Shown: positions 1 through 25,206, numbered from the stretch's first letter. The stretch is 64,000 bases of DNA from Oxyruncus cristatus (GCA_013399855.1 VXAY01002875.1:198718-262717), one strand, 5' to 3'. Notes: generated from the letters alone by a model not told the origin. A program made the numbers and translations.

Positions 1-9777
<9,777 letters not shown>

Positions 9778-10378
9778 TTACTGTACTCAATCTCTCTGGG
9801 TTTTGTTTCTGCACAATTTCTCAACCTTCACAGTAAAATTATATACAGTACTTTAAAAATAATGCATTATTATAATACATTAAAGGAGGGTAAAATCTGG
9901 AGGTTTTTTTTTTTTTTCTTCTACGAAAACAGTTTCCAAATACAAGTCATACACTGGCAGTCCAGCACTTCATGTATTCACAGTTATGGCAGAAACCTAC
10001 ACAATATTTGCTGACGACATAGCGCTTAAAGGGCATTCAACTGACCATCAAAATCAAATTATAAATACCCCATAAAGATACACTGAAATAATAGTTCTAC
10101 CACATATTTCAGAACCATTTCAAACAGATAACTGACAACCAAATAAACACTAAGAAGGAAAACACTAATGACTCGTATGTTTAACCAAATGCAGTCACAA
10201 TGCAAAGCAGTCACAATGGAGAAAAAAGATCCTAATTTTAATCAAGAGTAGAGCAGTGATACCGAACTTTAAAAAAAAGAAATACTACTTGACAACAGAC
10301 TCCCACTGCAACAATACTTTAATTCCCTCATATACATCTCACGCACATTAAAGAAAACAAAAGCACAGTATCTGACAT

Positions 10379-10434
10379 TTGGACTTGATGATCTCTGAGG
10401 TCTTTTCCAACATTAATGATTCTATGTTCTATAT
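10379..10434 (+). repeat. CR1 LINE 3' tail fragment
   Basis: The stretch ttggacttgatgatctctga, then ggtcttttccaac and aatgattctatgttctat, is the extreme 3' end of an avian CR1 retrotransposon in plus orientation. Only the last ~55 bp are recognisable. CR1 copies are usually 5'-truncated, which fits. It is antisense to CDK19. Confidence 0.85.
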
Positions 10435-10825
10435 GCTCATGTTTTACTGAAACAACAACAAAAAAACCCCCCTGTATTTCATTAACATGTTTTTTTACAT
10501 TAAATCTATTGTGGACAAGTACATTATTTACAAGAGAATAATTTTCTAGATTACATGTATCCATTTCAGTTACTGCTAATCACCACCCATCTTAGCCTTC
10601 CGTATGGCTCAAATGCTTTATTATGCATCTTAAAATGAAAGTGTGAATTTGTCAGTGAGGAAAACATGGTTACTGGCCTAAAAAAAAAAAAAAAGTATTT
10701 GCTATACTAACAAATATGTGTCTGGGATATAACTTTGGAAAAAGATGTTGAGATAGACAAATAATGAGCATAGATTGCTGAATACAAGACTGTGGAGACT
10801 CATGTAGTTATTGAGGTTAAATTAG

Positions 10826-11398
10826 ATGACCCTGAGAAATGTTTCTGACTTTTTCAAATTTAATGGCACAAATACAAAACCCCCAAAACTTCAACGTATA
10901 GGTGTGAGAGAGAAAAATTATTTACCTGGAGTTTGGTTTATTGGATTCAGACTAAAGAAAACAGCAAGAGAAGTCTCTTGTTTGTTGCAACTAATCAGAC
11001 TCAAAACCCTATTTGCTGACAATGGTGGTCTTTGGCCTATGCTGCATGAGACACAAGGTGTGCTGAAGAAAAAGCACTGCCCTCTTTATGCAGGCAATGA
11101 AGAAATAAGCCATCACACTCTTTGCCAAAACAGGTCAGTTCCATTTCCATCATTTTACAGGTGTGGAGCTTGGGGTGTCCTAATATATAACCCTTTCTTC
11201 CTACTTCCTTTACAGGAACGTTTGATAACATTTCATTCAGACTTTACAGTTCTGACAGGGTATAACTTGCTCTGTGCATTACATCACATTCTCGAGGTTT
11301 TATCTTCCTTTCATTTTCCTATTAGCCTTATCTGCATGAAAACAAGATCTTTAGCTGTTGAGATTTTATCTGCTCAAGCAGCTAATGCAGCATATTAA
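10826..11398 (+). other. 190-codon open frame, unassigned (longest in window)
   Basis: A continuous frame starting with ATG immediately after an in-frame TAG and ending at TAA, antisense to CDK19 within the e3-e4 intron. Translation shows no signal peptide, membrane segment or domain that I recognise, and its start context (agatgacc) is weak. The last third overlaps sequence rich in homeodomain-type TAAT/ATTA sites (about 11320-11450). I do not call a gene. It could be chance, or openness imposed by a conserved non-coding element. Some aspects suggest neither coding nor a known repeat. Confidence 0.25.
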
Positions 11399-14300
11399 TC
11401 ACAATTGCTGCCTGGGTAGTAGGCATAAATTATCTACTCCAGAATGAAAATTACTTAATATTTGAAGAACAGAATCTTCATTTAACAGTACCTATTTGTT
11501 CATTTTCAGACTAAAGAGAAAATCCCCCTGGAAATGGCTTATCTAGAGGCCAAAGGAATTGCAGCTCTCTTGGTTTTGTCAGCTTTCTGCAGTGCTCACT
11601 GTCCATCACATAGTGAGGGAGAGGCTGGACCACTGCTCATTCTTTTATTCATTACTGCTCTACCTGGACTGACCTTTTCCTTTTAAAGAAAATAAAGTAA
11701 AATCCAGTATTCTCATTGACAGCAAAGCTGAACTGGGAAATTTCCCTGATGAGACAAAGCAAACTTCAAAACTGTTTCTCCATCATCTGAACTGTGTGAG
11801 AGCAGAGCCACCATGGAAACACATTCCCACTTCCTGACCCAGCAATTATTACAGAGAGTACATTTTAAACCCTTTGAGAATTCAGAAAGGCAGACATTGT
11901 ACCAACTGGATGTTATATTTGAGTAAACACTGGTAACTCCCAAACTGGTGTTATAATTTTCTGTGGGATGGTGTTATTGCGAAACCATTCTCACAGTTAA
12001 TAATTTTCTGCCAAGTTTGGCTAATCCTCCTCTTTTCTTAAAACATTCATAATTTACAGTAATAATTTACCACACGTGGCATTTTTTTCTAGCAGGAATG
12101 CCTCAGTAAATTCTGTCAAGTTTACAAGCTTCATACATGCAAGCAGTCTTAATAGATATTTATCTCCTACATTGTTCATATTAGTCAAGCAAGTACAAAC
12201 TTCAGCTCTAACTATGGAAAAAATTCCCTCCCCAGTGCCATTTCATGTTTTTGACTTGCGGGTCCCAAAATAAAGTTTAATCATTATTACATCTATTCCA
12301 AATCTATTCCAAGTAAGAAGTACTACCCCTCAGAAGAGAGCACGGATAGGGCAAAACTTAAAACACACAAGTAGTTATTTTTCACGTGCAGTGTATTATT
12401 AGTTTAATGCACATAATCTGCTTCTAGCACAAGAGGAACTTCTCATATTGCTGTGTAACAATTTCATTATAAATAAAAGTTCTTTTCAAAATCAAGTAAC
12501 AAAATAAGTGGCAAAAATTATCCAATAATTGGTTCACTGCTCCGCCCTCTACTAAGGAGCAAGAGGGTGAACTGTCTCACTGCTCCCAAGCCAAAGCTTA
12601 AACTACAGACAGTATCCATTTGTTATGTCCCAGACCCACTGAAAACTGGGACACATTGGTCCTACGAAGTTGCAATGGGTACTAAGTGGTTTTCCATCTG
12701 ATCTCTTGGGAGGATCCTAATAAATTTAGCAGAGTAACACAATCAGTCCTGGAAGGATGGTTCTGTTTCCTACAGTCTCTTTTACTGTCAGACTTCAGGA
12801 CTAATCTGTGGTAAAGGTTTAAAAGGTTTATACCGCTTGTTGAGATGTGTTGTTTTGTTGGGGTTCACGCCCCCAAGACTTACAGAATCCCCACCTTCCC
12901 CAAATATACATCAAACTTGAGTGCAAGCCAGTTTTGCTCCCTGGCTCTGGGAAGAGGGGTGGGAGTGACTCCTAACTAAACAGCTTGCTCAGGTTCTATT
13001 CAGTCCTATTCTCCAGTGAAATATCTTTCCATTGTAACAATACTTTTCAAGTACTGTATAATTTTATAAAAAGAACAGAAGTAGCCTTTTAAAGGTGGCC
13101 ATTGGTGGTTGGTAAACAGACTTTCCATATATATACACCTGTGTGCAGAGATTATTAGAATATTTATGCATGTATGTATTAATTATGATTATTTATATAT
13201 TAGGATATATATGTACGTCCCGGTTTTACCTCTGCAAAAACACATAGCTTTATAGGTCAGCTGAGAAAATCCTGCATGTCCCACTCTATGTTAGCACAGT
13301 AGCCAAGGAGCAAGTACAAGAGGATGGTGACATAGCTGTTTTAATGACAGGGATGACTAAGCAGATAAATGCTCATGTATTTTTTCACTTCTATGGCCCA
13401 ATAATCTCATTTCTGTATTTGTTCCAGTATCTTGGAAACGTTCTTTAAGAATACTATGACCACTTAAGACAATAAGAAAATTACTGAGCAATAGCCCTGA
13501 CTCTCAAAATGAAACATCTTTTCCCATGTATATTAGCCAAAATATTTCACTGAACACAGGACAGAATTCAGGATTAAATATGTTATGACTCTTAACTATA
13601 TGAAAGAAAAGAAATATACAAACAAGCTCTTAGTCTCATATAATTCTTTTATAAAATTCTGTTAAAGAACATAAGTAAAGACTTGGAAAGCACCTATTTA
13701 GCGGAAATCAATCTGAGGAATTCATCATTAGTGAGGTTTGGTTTAGTAGCATCAGTGCTCAAGTGAACTGCCTTTTTTTTTTGTTTTGAACACCAAGTCT
13801 AGACTCTAGGACACATCCAAATGCTGGTGAAGAAAGTGAAGAGCAGATGGACAGCAGAATAGAGCTTCTCTAAACCCACCAAGGGCTAATGCAACAACCA
13901 GGGTACCCAAAAGCTAGTCAAAAAGCAAGGCTTTAGCCCAAACAAGGCTATCCGGGTCACCTGTAAGAGCTACAGCATATATGTAAGATTCACCAAAACT
14001 TTCAAATCAAGGCAAGGACAGCAAATACATCAACAGATTGGAAATCTGAAAGGGGGCGGTGCAGGCAAATGTGTCTAATTTTTTCAAATAACCATCAACT
14101 GGTGTAATGAAAAGGTATAACCTCTGCAAAAACACATCTTGCATCTCTTCTGCTGAGCACGGCAGCAGATTCTAGACTTACCTGGAATCTTTACACACAA
14201 TGACCTAGGTGCACAGAGATACCATAGAAAATGAGTTTATTAATCTTTACACTGGTTTTAAACACCTAGAAATCGGATTTAAGAAAATTGTATATCTTTA

Positions 14301-17300
14301 AAGATAGTAAGGCGAAAAGAACAAACCTGTTAGATACTTGATGCTATCACACACAGACACAAGGGAAAGATCTTCTCATTTGTACAAAGGTCCCAAATTT
14401 TGTATGCTTCATTGAAACTTTAGTCAGCAAAACAGAAGGTCGAGGAAGAAGTGGTTACTAGCCTTTTAAATTTGACACCTTCCACAGAGAACTGAAAATC
14501 GGGTCAAACACTTACGTGAGAGGCTTTTCAAGGGGAAGTAAAAAATGGTGTCAGCGGGCTAAGGGTCAGAAATTTGCTGTCACTCATTGCTAAGTTAGGC
14601 AACGTTTACTGATCTTTAACAAACAGCATCTCAACAGAACTTGACTGAAGAATAACTTACAGCGTAAAGCCACAAAGATGACTGTACTGCAGGCAGAAAC
14701 AATACCTCTCAGTAGTCTGAGGGATGCTCACAGCCAGCCAAACACATATCTAAGAACACTATTTTATTTCAAAAGCACATTATCCCCTGTGCCACGATAT
14801 AGAGTCAAGATAATTCAAAACTTTTAACTGCAAACCCATATTAAATTAATAATGAAAGCCATTATCCTCACTTTTTTACCTGTATGCCTTAATTCTAGAC
14901 TTTTAATCTAAGCTGCCCTCTTCTCATGTTCGTGCTAACAATTTAATTAATTTCAATTAATACAACCTTCAAAATTTTAAAGCCTCTCTCTTGAACGAAA
15001 TTCTGAGTTCACTTGAATAAATTGTAATTTTCTACAGTGGTTTAGTCAGCCAGGGGTCCCTCTTAAGAGAGGTATTTTAGGTTGTCAAAATATTTTATTT
15101 TCCCACTTAAATTTCTACTCCTCAGCATATTATCATTCAATGAAGATCCTGGATCAGATGATTTCAGACTTCTGCTGTGCATTAGACACATTACCTAGCT
15201 TGCAACATTACACTTAAATTACTGTGCTAAGCTTGACAACACAAGTACAACAGATATAATACAGGGAGTGGCAGTAAAACCTGAGGCCCTAAGCAGTCCT
15301 CTCATGCAGCAGAAATACGATTTCAAACAGAAAAATCTTGTAAAAGAACTTAAATATTTTGTATACATAGCTTCACACCCAAGAATTTGAAAATTCCAGG
15401 TTTATGGTTCTGTATAAAACCTATTTAACACGTGCAGTCTATGTACTGAAGACGACAGGAATCATCAAGTCAGGGAATCTGCAACCAACAGTTGTACCAC
15501 AGAGCACAAGAATTCAACTATTACCAACATCAGCAGCCTGAGAATTAAGCCTTCATCAACATTATACTGCTTTTGTAAGGCTTTTCAGTTACTGTCTTCC
15601 CAAATACTCCTCCCACCGCCACCCCCAAATCCTATATACATTTTCACCAGCAATTCTTTAACTCTTCAGTTGTGTCTCCAAGACTACTACTATATAAACT
15701 ACAGATCATCTACTACATTAGCTAGCAGTAGAGCAGCTAATATCCTTGAGAGCACAGAGTGAGGGTTGCATGAATGCAGAACAGAGTGGTGTTCTTCTTT
15801 CTACTCTTCTCTCAGTTCTTCCAGAAACTGGGGTGGTCTCCAACCTCAGGTGATGTCACTTCAGGGCAAGGAATTAGGTCAGTGGGATAAGCGTTTAGTT
15901 CTGGCATGGAAAGTGTGTTACAGCTCATTTTTTTCCCTAATCCTACGCCTTCAGGTGTGTCAGAGACAGCCAACTCCAGAACCTCTAAGACACAGTAAAG
16001 AACATACAGCTACTTTTGTTTCAGCAACAGCACTGCGTATACCACGGAAGGTTCAAGAGGTTTCCTGGCAAGTCCCAAAGCCTTTCACAGAAACAAAAAG
16101 ACAAATTACCTTTCAGTGACAACCCATCAAAAGCACGAGGAATGTAATGGGTGACAGAAAAGGCAGCTTTGTAGCCTCAGGGCTACTTCCCCCTACCAAA
16201 TATCAAACAACTACAGCAAGTCAAGGAAGTATGAAAGCTTCTCATTGCAAAGGTCACAAGTCTCTCTTATACTGCAAAGTATTAGGCAGGTCTAACACAG
16301 AAATTGTTATTATTTCCTCCTGTACCAATGAAAGAATTAAAAATAGGCAAGAGTAGCCCTGTTTGGTAAAATAGTATTTACAAATTTTCAGGGACCATCC
16401 ACAGCTTCTGCATTTCATAGAATCATATGAAAAAAAAATATTGATGGTAGCAAATAAGAAAAAGAAGTACACATTCTTAGAAAGGGAAATACACTCTATT
16501 TTTTCTATTTAAATGCAGAATATTTTAACAAACTAGCTTTTCTGTACAGACAGAAGCTCTTTGGAAGTTAACTCCATGTTAAATGAAGAGGGACAGTGAC
16601 TTTGAAATTTATTGTGTGCTCCTACTTAGCTTGTGTTTTTATCTATTACAACTTTCTACCAGGTCCAATATGTCAACACCTTTAGAGCTAAAGTAAGGTT
16701 AGCAAAAGGCCTCCTATCTGCTAAACTGAATTATAACAAGGAACATCTGCAAAGAATACTTTCTTGGCCTGCTCCAAATCACGAGCTATGACAATATTTT
16801 CTGGGAGTCATTACAGCTTTTGATCCCTATCTTACTTCAGCCAACAGAGGGGAATGCACAAGATGAAATCTTGCCTCTTAGACAGCACAATCAGAGAAGC
16901 TTATTCCTCCTTCCAAATAAAGTGCTTTACTTTACAATATCATAACATTTCTGTTACTAAGGTTTTCAGCCTTGTAGCTATTTCTAATAAGGCACTGACA
17001 ATAACTCCAACAAAATTACAAGCAACTCTATTGAATAAGCCATGAAATAAACTGGTGTGAAGAGTAATTCTGCTGTCAGTCACAGCTATTGACAAGAAGC
17101 CGACTTGTGAAGCAATCACACCTGTCCTGAGAACAAGTCATTCTACTCCACCAGTGCTGTAATGTTGGAAGTTTCAGTTGATATTGCTGAAATAATTATG
17201 CTTGAAGATCAAACTGATGGATCGGCTAAAACAACTCCTCTGCACCAGAAGTATGCATCTTGTTATGATAGTAGGCACTTGGTTTTCATCCAAAATCAAC

Positions 17301-18487
17301 TTCTGTGAACAAACTTTTCAGATATGGTAGTAAATAGAACAAATTAAAAGCCTTCATTACGGCACCATTTAGTTAGGGTAAAATGTTTATGGTACCAGGT
17401 TTTACAACAGACAACCTTTTGTATCTTTAAATGGTTCATTTAAGAAAATGAAATAAACCTTCAGCTCATTGCTTTTAAAGGAAACCTTAAAAAATAAAAC
17501 AAATCAAAGATCTCTGAGTTGCACATTCAGCTCTGAACCAAACCATTCGACTGCTCATATATAAAAGGAACAATGTATTTGTGGTATATCCCAGAGAATC
17601 ACAATATATCCCAACTGACGTTTGAGTCACGAAGTATGAGGAGTTAGGGAATTAAATACGAAGTGAAAAGTGGGCAAAATGCATCTCCTAATCTTTTCCA
17701 AATTTGGAATCTTGCTTTCTTATGTCATCATTCATGTTCCATTTCCAAATTAGGATCCATTATTTGCTTTGGGCTATGACAGGCACTGGAAGAAAAACTC
17801 CTGTCTTACTTCCCTACATCCTTTTTTTAACTGAATACATGGCATAGGTGGCTTGGGGAGATTAGAGAATCAATGCTGCTGCTGCAAAGCTCATCTGCCT
17901 GGTAAAGGGCAAAGCTGGTGAGGTACTAGGGAAGGAAAAGCTTGCTCATATGAGGCGCTGTGGTTATTAATAGTTGGGAAGAACACAAAGCTGATACCCT
18001 GAGAGAAAAACAATTAGAAGGAAAAAAGACACAGAACTAAGACCATGACCAGCAGGGCGGATTTTTGGCCCACAAATCATTGATGACCTTGATGTATATG
18101 GGACTAATAAGCACTAATAAGGCATATTTTTGAAGGGAGTTCTTGCTCAAAAGTGGATTTTTATCACAGAGCAATTGCTATAGAGAATATTCTGCCTTCT
18201 GAGTATTTTTATGTTATTTTTCCTACTCTAAAATAACTCATGTACAATTAAGTCATAGTAATCATCCTGCAATAGCAAATCTGCCAAAATACTGAATAAA
18301 ATGGTAAAAGCATCCAGTACTTCCCTTCATAAGTGTTGCAAGGGGAGAGAGTCAAGAGAATACAGAAAAGTATTGGGTGACCACAGACAGAAGTTAACAG
18401 GTTAATTTACAAAGCGATCTAAATCAGGACAGTTAGCAGATTCTAGCTGAGACTGAGGATCCAGCAGTTTTGTTTTCCTTTGCTTCC

Positions 18488-18507
18488 TTTTTTTTTTTTT
18501 CCCCCCC
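18488..18507. repeat. T13C7 pyrimidine tract followed by AG
   Basis: Thirteen T and seven C run directly into agtg. On the plus strand this resembles a splice acceptor, but no plus-strand exon follows, so it is best read as low complexity. Confidence 0.85.
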
Positions 18508-18649
18508 AGTGTCCAGAACATGTACATTTCTCAAGTTAAGTGATATTCCAAGTTCTCAAAAAAATTAATCCATTCATTGAGTTAACAAAAATAATTTACA
18601 ACACACTTGTACTGGAGGTCCTATTATCCTTTACTGACAATATCATTAA

Positions 18650-18765
18650 GTAGTGTCCCCAGTTTATAGAAAATGAAACAACACATTGGATGGAATAAAC
18701 AAAACGTGGCAAACCATATACAACAGTTGGGACTGAATCAGGATTTAATTCCATGTCTCTTGAGA
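18650..18765 (+). repeat. Possible MIR-like SINE remnant
   Basis: gtccccagtttatagaaaat gaaacaa, later gttgggactgaatcaggatt and taattccatgtctctt, parallels the MIR order 'ccccattttacagatgaggaaac ... gggactcgaacccaggtct'. The middle is poorly matched, so this is tentative. Confidence 0.4.
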
Positions 18766-19183
18766 TCCAGCTTACCGTTTCTAAGAGATGAAATGACTGT
18801 CTGCCCCATGTTAGAGCACTTCCATTGGTTTTACAACAGCAGAGACAGGTCTGACCCACTGCAGTGTTCTCATTCTCCTGACTATTAAACTAGTTCACAC
18901 CTCTCAGACTCTTCAGAGTTGACAAGGGCCACCAGCTTGACTAATTTCCAGACATAACATATTTCAGAAGCAAAGAATAATAGAGCAGTTAGAAGGCAGG
19001 AACCACATCTCAAAACAGTTAATGTGTTAAAGTGTGTAACAATCCTGCTGCTGTCAGCATCTCAGGCTTCCCAAAATACATATTAACGGAGCTATAAAAG
19101 TTTCTAATTAGGTGATCTAATAATCCTTTATATAACTTCACATTTCTTAGATGACTATAATGTAGTGGAGCACAGCAAATACC

Positions 19184-19213
19184 TTTTTTTTTTAAAAAAA
19201 AAAAAAAAAAAAA
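19184..19213. repeat. T10/A20 homopolymer junction
   Basis: Ten T directly followed by twenty A, then gaagaagaag. It is a self-complementary low-complexity tract and a likely site of length error in sequencing. Confidence 0.9.
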
Positions 19214-22200
19214 GAAGAAGAAACCTGTAGAGTATTTCAGAGATATTTTAGTATTTTAGAGAGCAAGAGGAAAAAAACAGCAGTAAATCATCAAGCACCT
19301 GCAATAACTAGATAAGAGAGCAACAATTAATCCTTAGTATTAAAATATTTTGCCTTTCAGAAAAAAGCATGAGAACAACTTTGATAACCAAAATTAAGGA
19401 AGTTTACCACATGCCAAAACAAGTTAACCACAAAATATCATCTGAATCCAATTACTTCTCATGTCATATAACATTGCCCAGGGCATGAACAAGGCTCCCT
19501 TTCTGATGTTGTCTCAGTTTTTCTTTTCAGCATGCATAAATGAATATTTTCCAAACATCTCTACTTTACTTTTCTTTTCTAGCTTTTCCACAACCCCTTT
19601 CCTCAAATCAAAACCTCTCACGAGCAGGAATGCGGATCCCTATGCAGCAAACAGATGCTGATTGACTGTAGATTTGTTCTTCTTAATTATCTCTCATGTA
19701 TTTTTAAAAGCAGTCCTGCTCCTAAGGCTTCATGGACCACAGGTGGGAACCTCCGCTGTATATTTTTCCTGAAGAGTTTCCTATCTTCTGGTTGGATCCA
19801 TTTGTAATTTCTGGTTTGCCAGATTTTCCAGATAGGTCTTCGTTTTTCATCCCAACCCTCCCAGAACATGAGACCAGAAGAGCTTTAGGCATCAATCCAA
19901 GATTTCCAGAGGCCCCACAGCGTGGCCAGCATGCCAACAATCTGTGCGCGCACAGTTAAGGACATCTGATGCACTCAGAATGTGTGGAACTCACTGCATA
20001 GGCAATATGGAACACATATGCACATATTTCCACCCTAAATCCTACATAATGCACCGCAGATATTTCCCTCACTTTTTTTTCCTGCATGAAGTCAAATGGA
20101 GTTGTTGAAACTCTTGACAGATCCCAGCATTCATTGTAAAGTCATTCCCTCTGATACACCAAATATTTTCATGTGACATTTGCTTTCGAAGGCATTTTGA
20201 TGTCTGCTTATACCTTTTACCCAGCTTCCATAACCACGTTAGTCTGGAAATAGAATGAGGTGACAGTGCTTTGAATTACAGTTTCTCTACACCTCAGTTT
20301 TGTTCGGGCTGGTAAATGCAGTTGCCCACCTGGTCATTTCTGACATTCCTGCTGACTTATAATTTGGGCAAGTGTGGAAAGGTAACTAAGCAGAGATTTC
20401 TCAGGTTTCCAGATTTATTTTTTCACAGTAAATAATCCCATCCTTTTTGGAACAGTGTTTTAGTCTTGCTTAATGGGTGGTTGAATGATCACTCTAAAGA
20501 ACTCTTTAGTTAACAAAATCAAAATAATCTAAAATACTATTTAAGTCATCTGATGCCGTTTATCAAATATACTACTGCTTTAATCAAGGCCAGTGGTAAA
20601 GACAGGTAAGATACATCTCATTTGATAGCAATGATAACTACACAAGCTCTGACTTGATACTAACAGGTCTTAATTATGTTATTTTCTTGATATGCTACAA
20701 GATGCCCCAGAATGAATCACACTGGAGATTGCCACATGCTTTCTTAAAAACCTATGATGAAAAAGATTTTACTACTTGCTTTACCTACCAAAACATTTCT
20801 TCTAATCTGATGTTCCCAGAGTAAAAAAACCCATCTAATTAATGCCTCCTTTCAAGCTGAAAGCCAGCTTACCTTTTACTTCATTTTAGTAATTTCGTTT
20901 CCTTAAAGTGCAGAAAAATTTGCCCATACATGAAAGCAGCACTGTACCTTGCCACTTACTTCAACCTTGGTTTTTTAGTACTTTGAGCCATAAAGGCATT
21001 TTCTGTTGTGCTGGAGACTTTCTAGTTGTTCAGTAATTTTATTAACATTTCCATGATCTCAAGCATTTTACATTTTCACAGTTACTTAGTTTCACCTGAA
21101 GCTTCTTCGGGTTACTTTTATTTGCAGGTTTTACTTCTTTGCTGAAGTATTGGGATCTGATGACCACAAAGAAACAGATTCTGGTTTTAAATTATGGTGC
21201 TGAAAACGCAGAAAACATCCACAGGCTACAATGAATTTAGTACTGGAATAGAGAGTGACCTTTGGCTTCTACAACACCATTTTCCCAATTTACATTCATC
21301 TGTTAAGTTAGTTACCTGTAACTATGTAGCAGATATATATGAAACTTTATTAACAAGTAGGGTTTACATTATAAACATTCACAGTTCAGGAAACTAAATA
21401 TTATTTCCCATAAAACCCTATCATGGGCTTTTTACTATGCTTTTAACCTGCAGAAAGCAAAAGCTATTTCTGTTTTTAGCAATAGTATTTTCCTGACTCC
21501 TATAGCTCCTTAAAACATGATGTTATATATGTGATGAACAACTACCTGTTCTGCAAAGAAATAAGTGAAAAGTAGAATATTTCATTAGTATGAAGGATCA
21601 AACTAAATAAAAGTGTCACTGAAAAATTACCCCTAAAATAATAAAATACGTTCATAAATTGTTTTGTGTAATACATAGTTCTTTCTAAACGTTCTATATT
21701 TAGTTCAATATTCCCCCAAAGTTAAACCCACAAAATGTAACTATGATCAGGTCTAGGAAACAAAGACAAAAATCCTGAACAAGTTAAAAGTCAAATTCTA
21801 ATTTCTTTCTTTGATCATGTATGAGAATTATTTACATGCAAGCAATCATACCTAAAGGCTTTGTTACAACAACAAAACCAAACTGGACACTATAGCAGAC
21901 AGTGTCCAGGATATTTTGAATACACTGCTAGCAATTAAACTGTATGTGAAACTAAGATAAGATAGGGAGTATTAGATACAAAATACAGAAAAAACATTCA
22001 AAATGAAATAAAAATCGAGTCAAAGTCAGTAAAAACCTATGCAAACATCTGAATTATGCAGCAACTATTAAACAGTGTTCAGCAGTTGTTCAACAATGCT
22101 GCGGAAGAGTACTGATAATGCATTCCTAATAAATTCAAAGAAAAATATTTCTCACCATGACAAAATTGGATGAGAATAGACTGAAGCTGGCATGACACTG

Positions 22201-24068
22201 CTTTTAGCCTTATTTTATTGATATTTACTGATTAGAAGTTATATATTATTAAAAAAGGCATAAGAAAATAGCTATGGAAAAAAGCACCTGTACTAAATAA
22301 CCAGTCTTTTTTTTTAATGATGTGCTATATCTAATCACCTTTCTTCTAAATTATTATTTCCAACTGAAGAGCAGTTAAATGAGACTTTTATATAACTTAT
22401 GAGTTATTAATAAAAGCAATACACTAGAGCTCCCAAGAATTATGTAAAATTAAGAGATGTTAAAATTATATTTCTTGCACAGAGATTTAAGAGAGAGCTT
22501 TAAGAGTTGTGTACTTTAGCATTCAAGTTAAGCTGTCACTACAAGTTTAGCTCACGAGATGGTCTTTTTTTAAGTGCACATAATGTTAGAAGCAAAACAC
22601 AAGTCTGGACTCATGAAACTGCACGAACATCACCACTGTCATTTTGTTACTCACTTCTTCCCTTTACCTTAAAGCTAAACACAGGCCACCTCCATGTCCC
22701 CTTACTCTTTTCTCTTCTATTCAGTCCCATGTTCCTCTAATCCTTCAGTCAGCCTATAAATCTCAACTTGGAACTTTCCAGTTTTCATTTCTGTATTTTT
22801 TATTTTGCTGCCCAAACTGTTCTGAGTGCCCCTCAGCACTCACACAGCATGCCAGGTACTACGTAACCATTTACAACCCCTCCTGGGGATTCAGTGGTGT
22901 GATACAAGAAATAAAAGCCTCAGGAATAATAAACTACTAGCAAATCAGATCTCTCTGAAGTAGAATCATCCTCTAAACTTCCATAGGGACTCTGTGTCTG
23001 TGTTTTAGTATAGACTACAGATCCCTCAGGGCAAGAACCAAGTTATTTATGACATAATTAAGCAAACAACAGCATTATACTAACTCATTCTTCAAAGAGA
23101 TATCCTGAGATAATGGTATGTATCACTCACCTAAATCTCCAAACAATATGCTATCTATCAAAACCAGATAATTGTCAGTTGAGGTAACTTTCCTATACCA
23201 CACACTCAGTGCAGGTCACTCAGTAATCTGGTGCACTCAAATCAGTGTTTTCCACTATCAACAGGCAATTTTAGCATCTAATTTACAGGTGTTCAAGGCA
23301 ATCCTGTTGGTATTTTCTTTAAACATTTCTAGCAACTGTTATAACCCACTACAGGGTGCAGCAAGCACAGACCTAGCAGCTAGCAGCCCAGTTTGCATGG
23401 TGGCAGAAGCAAAGCAGGTCCTAAGAGTCTGCTTCAGACAGCATGGGATGGTGCCACTACCATGCAGGAGGCAGGGGCACTAGAAGGCTCCATCCCCAGC
23501 ACCCACTGGAGAAGATACCCTGGGATGCCTCCGTCTCAGCTGAAGCAGAGTTCCAGAGGGAGCGTGCTGCCATGCAAGACTCAGTCTGCAGGATGACACT
23601 GGCATCACAGAGGGAGATACGCTCTGGCGGGGGCACTGAGACACCAGCAAAAGGAGCTGTGAGAGGAGGTGAACAGACTGGGAAGGTTTTGTCACTGCAA
23701 TATAAGACAGATATTAAGCTATTAGAGAGCCTCTGAAGGAGGACAAGGAAGATGTAACACCCTAGAAGAATGCCACTTTAACGGCAATAGCTCTTTCCCT
23801 TTTGAAGGTTTATAAGATGACAAGATTTCTGAGCGCATATCAAGAACATGCACAAACCAATGCAAAGGATATTTCTGTTCTAAAAATCAAACCAACAACA
23901 CATTTTAAGTGTCCAGTTCGTATTGAAAAATAAAAGCACAGTCCTCAGAAAGTTTCAGTCTGAAGTAATCTTTTATGGATTGGACCATACTCCAGCTGCT
24001 GCTACTTTAGGAAAAAAAACTAGCTAGTCAGCTGATCCTCGAAGCTATTGTAAAGCCACTATCCTTTA

Positions 24069-25148
<1,080 letters not shown>

Positions 25149-25206
25149 CTATTTTAACTCTTCCTCTTTCAGGACCTTCACCCATTACAAGGATGTTTGC
25201 TGGTTT
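25149..25206 (-). CDS. CDK19: CDK19 exon e2 (after HRDL, leading to DMG)
   Basis: Short 58 bp exon, phase 0 in and phase 1 out, coding for KPANILVMGEGPERGRVKI (about residues 153-171). It continues the catalytic loop directly: HRDL from the upstream exon joins KPAN, giving the kinase signature HRDLKPAN with Lys153 and Asn156. The acceptor is ttttccag/AAACC and the donor is ATAG/gtaaac, a weaker donor than those of e1, e3 and e5. The exon is isolated by 28.7 kb of intron upstream and 907 bp downstream. The extended GEGPERGRVKI stretch between the catalytic loop and the DMG motif is typical of the CDK8/CDK19 branch. Confidence 0.96.

Noticed and set aside
11713..12273. Short frames on both strands just right of the 190-codon frame, considered as parts of one gene
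   Set aside because: No splice sites link them in a consistent frame and the translations match nothing.
16413..16437. tttcatagaatcatatga, considered as an antisense CR1 tail
   Set aside because: Too short, with no CR1-like sequence following it.
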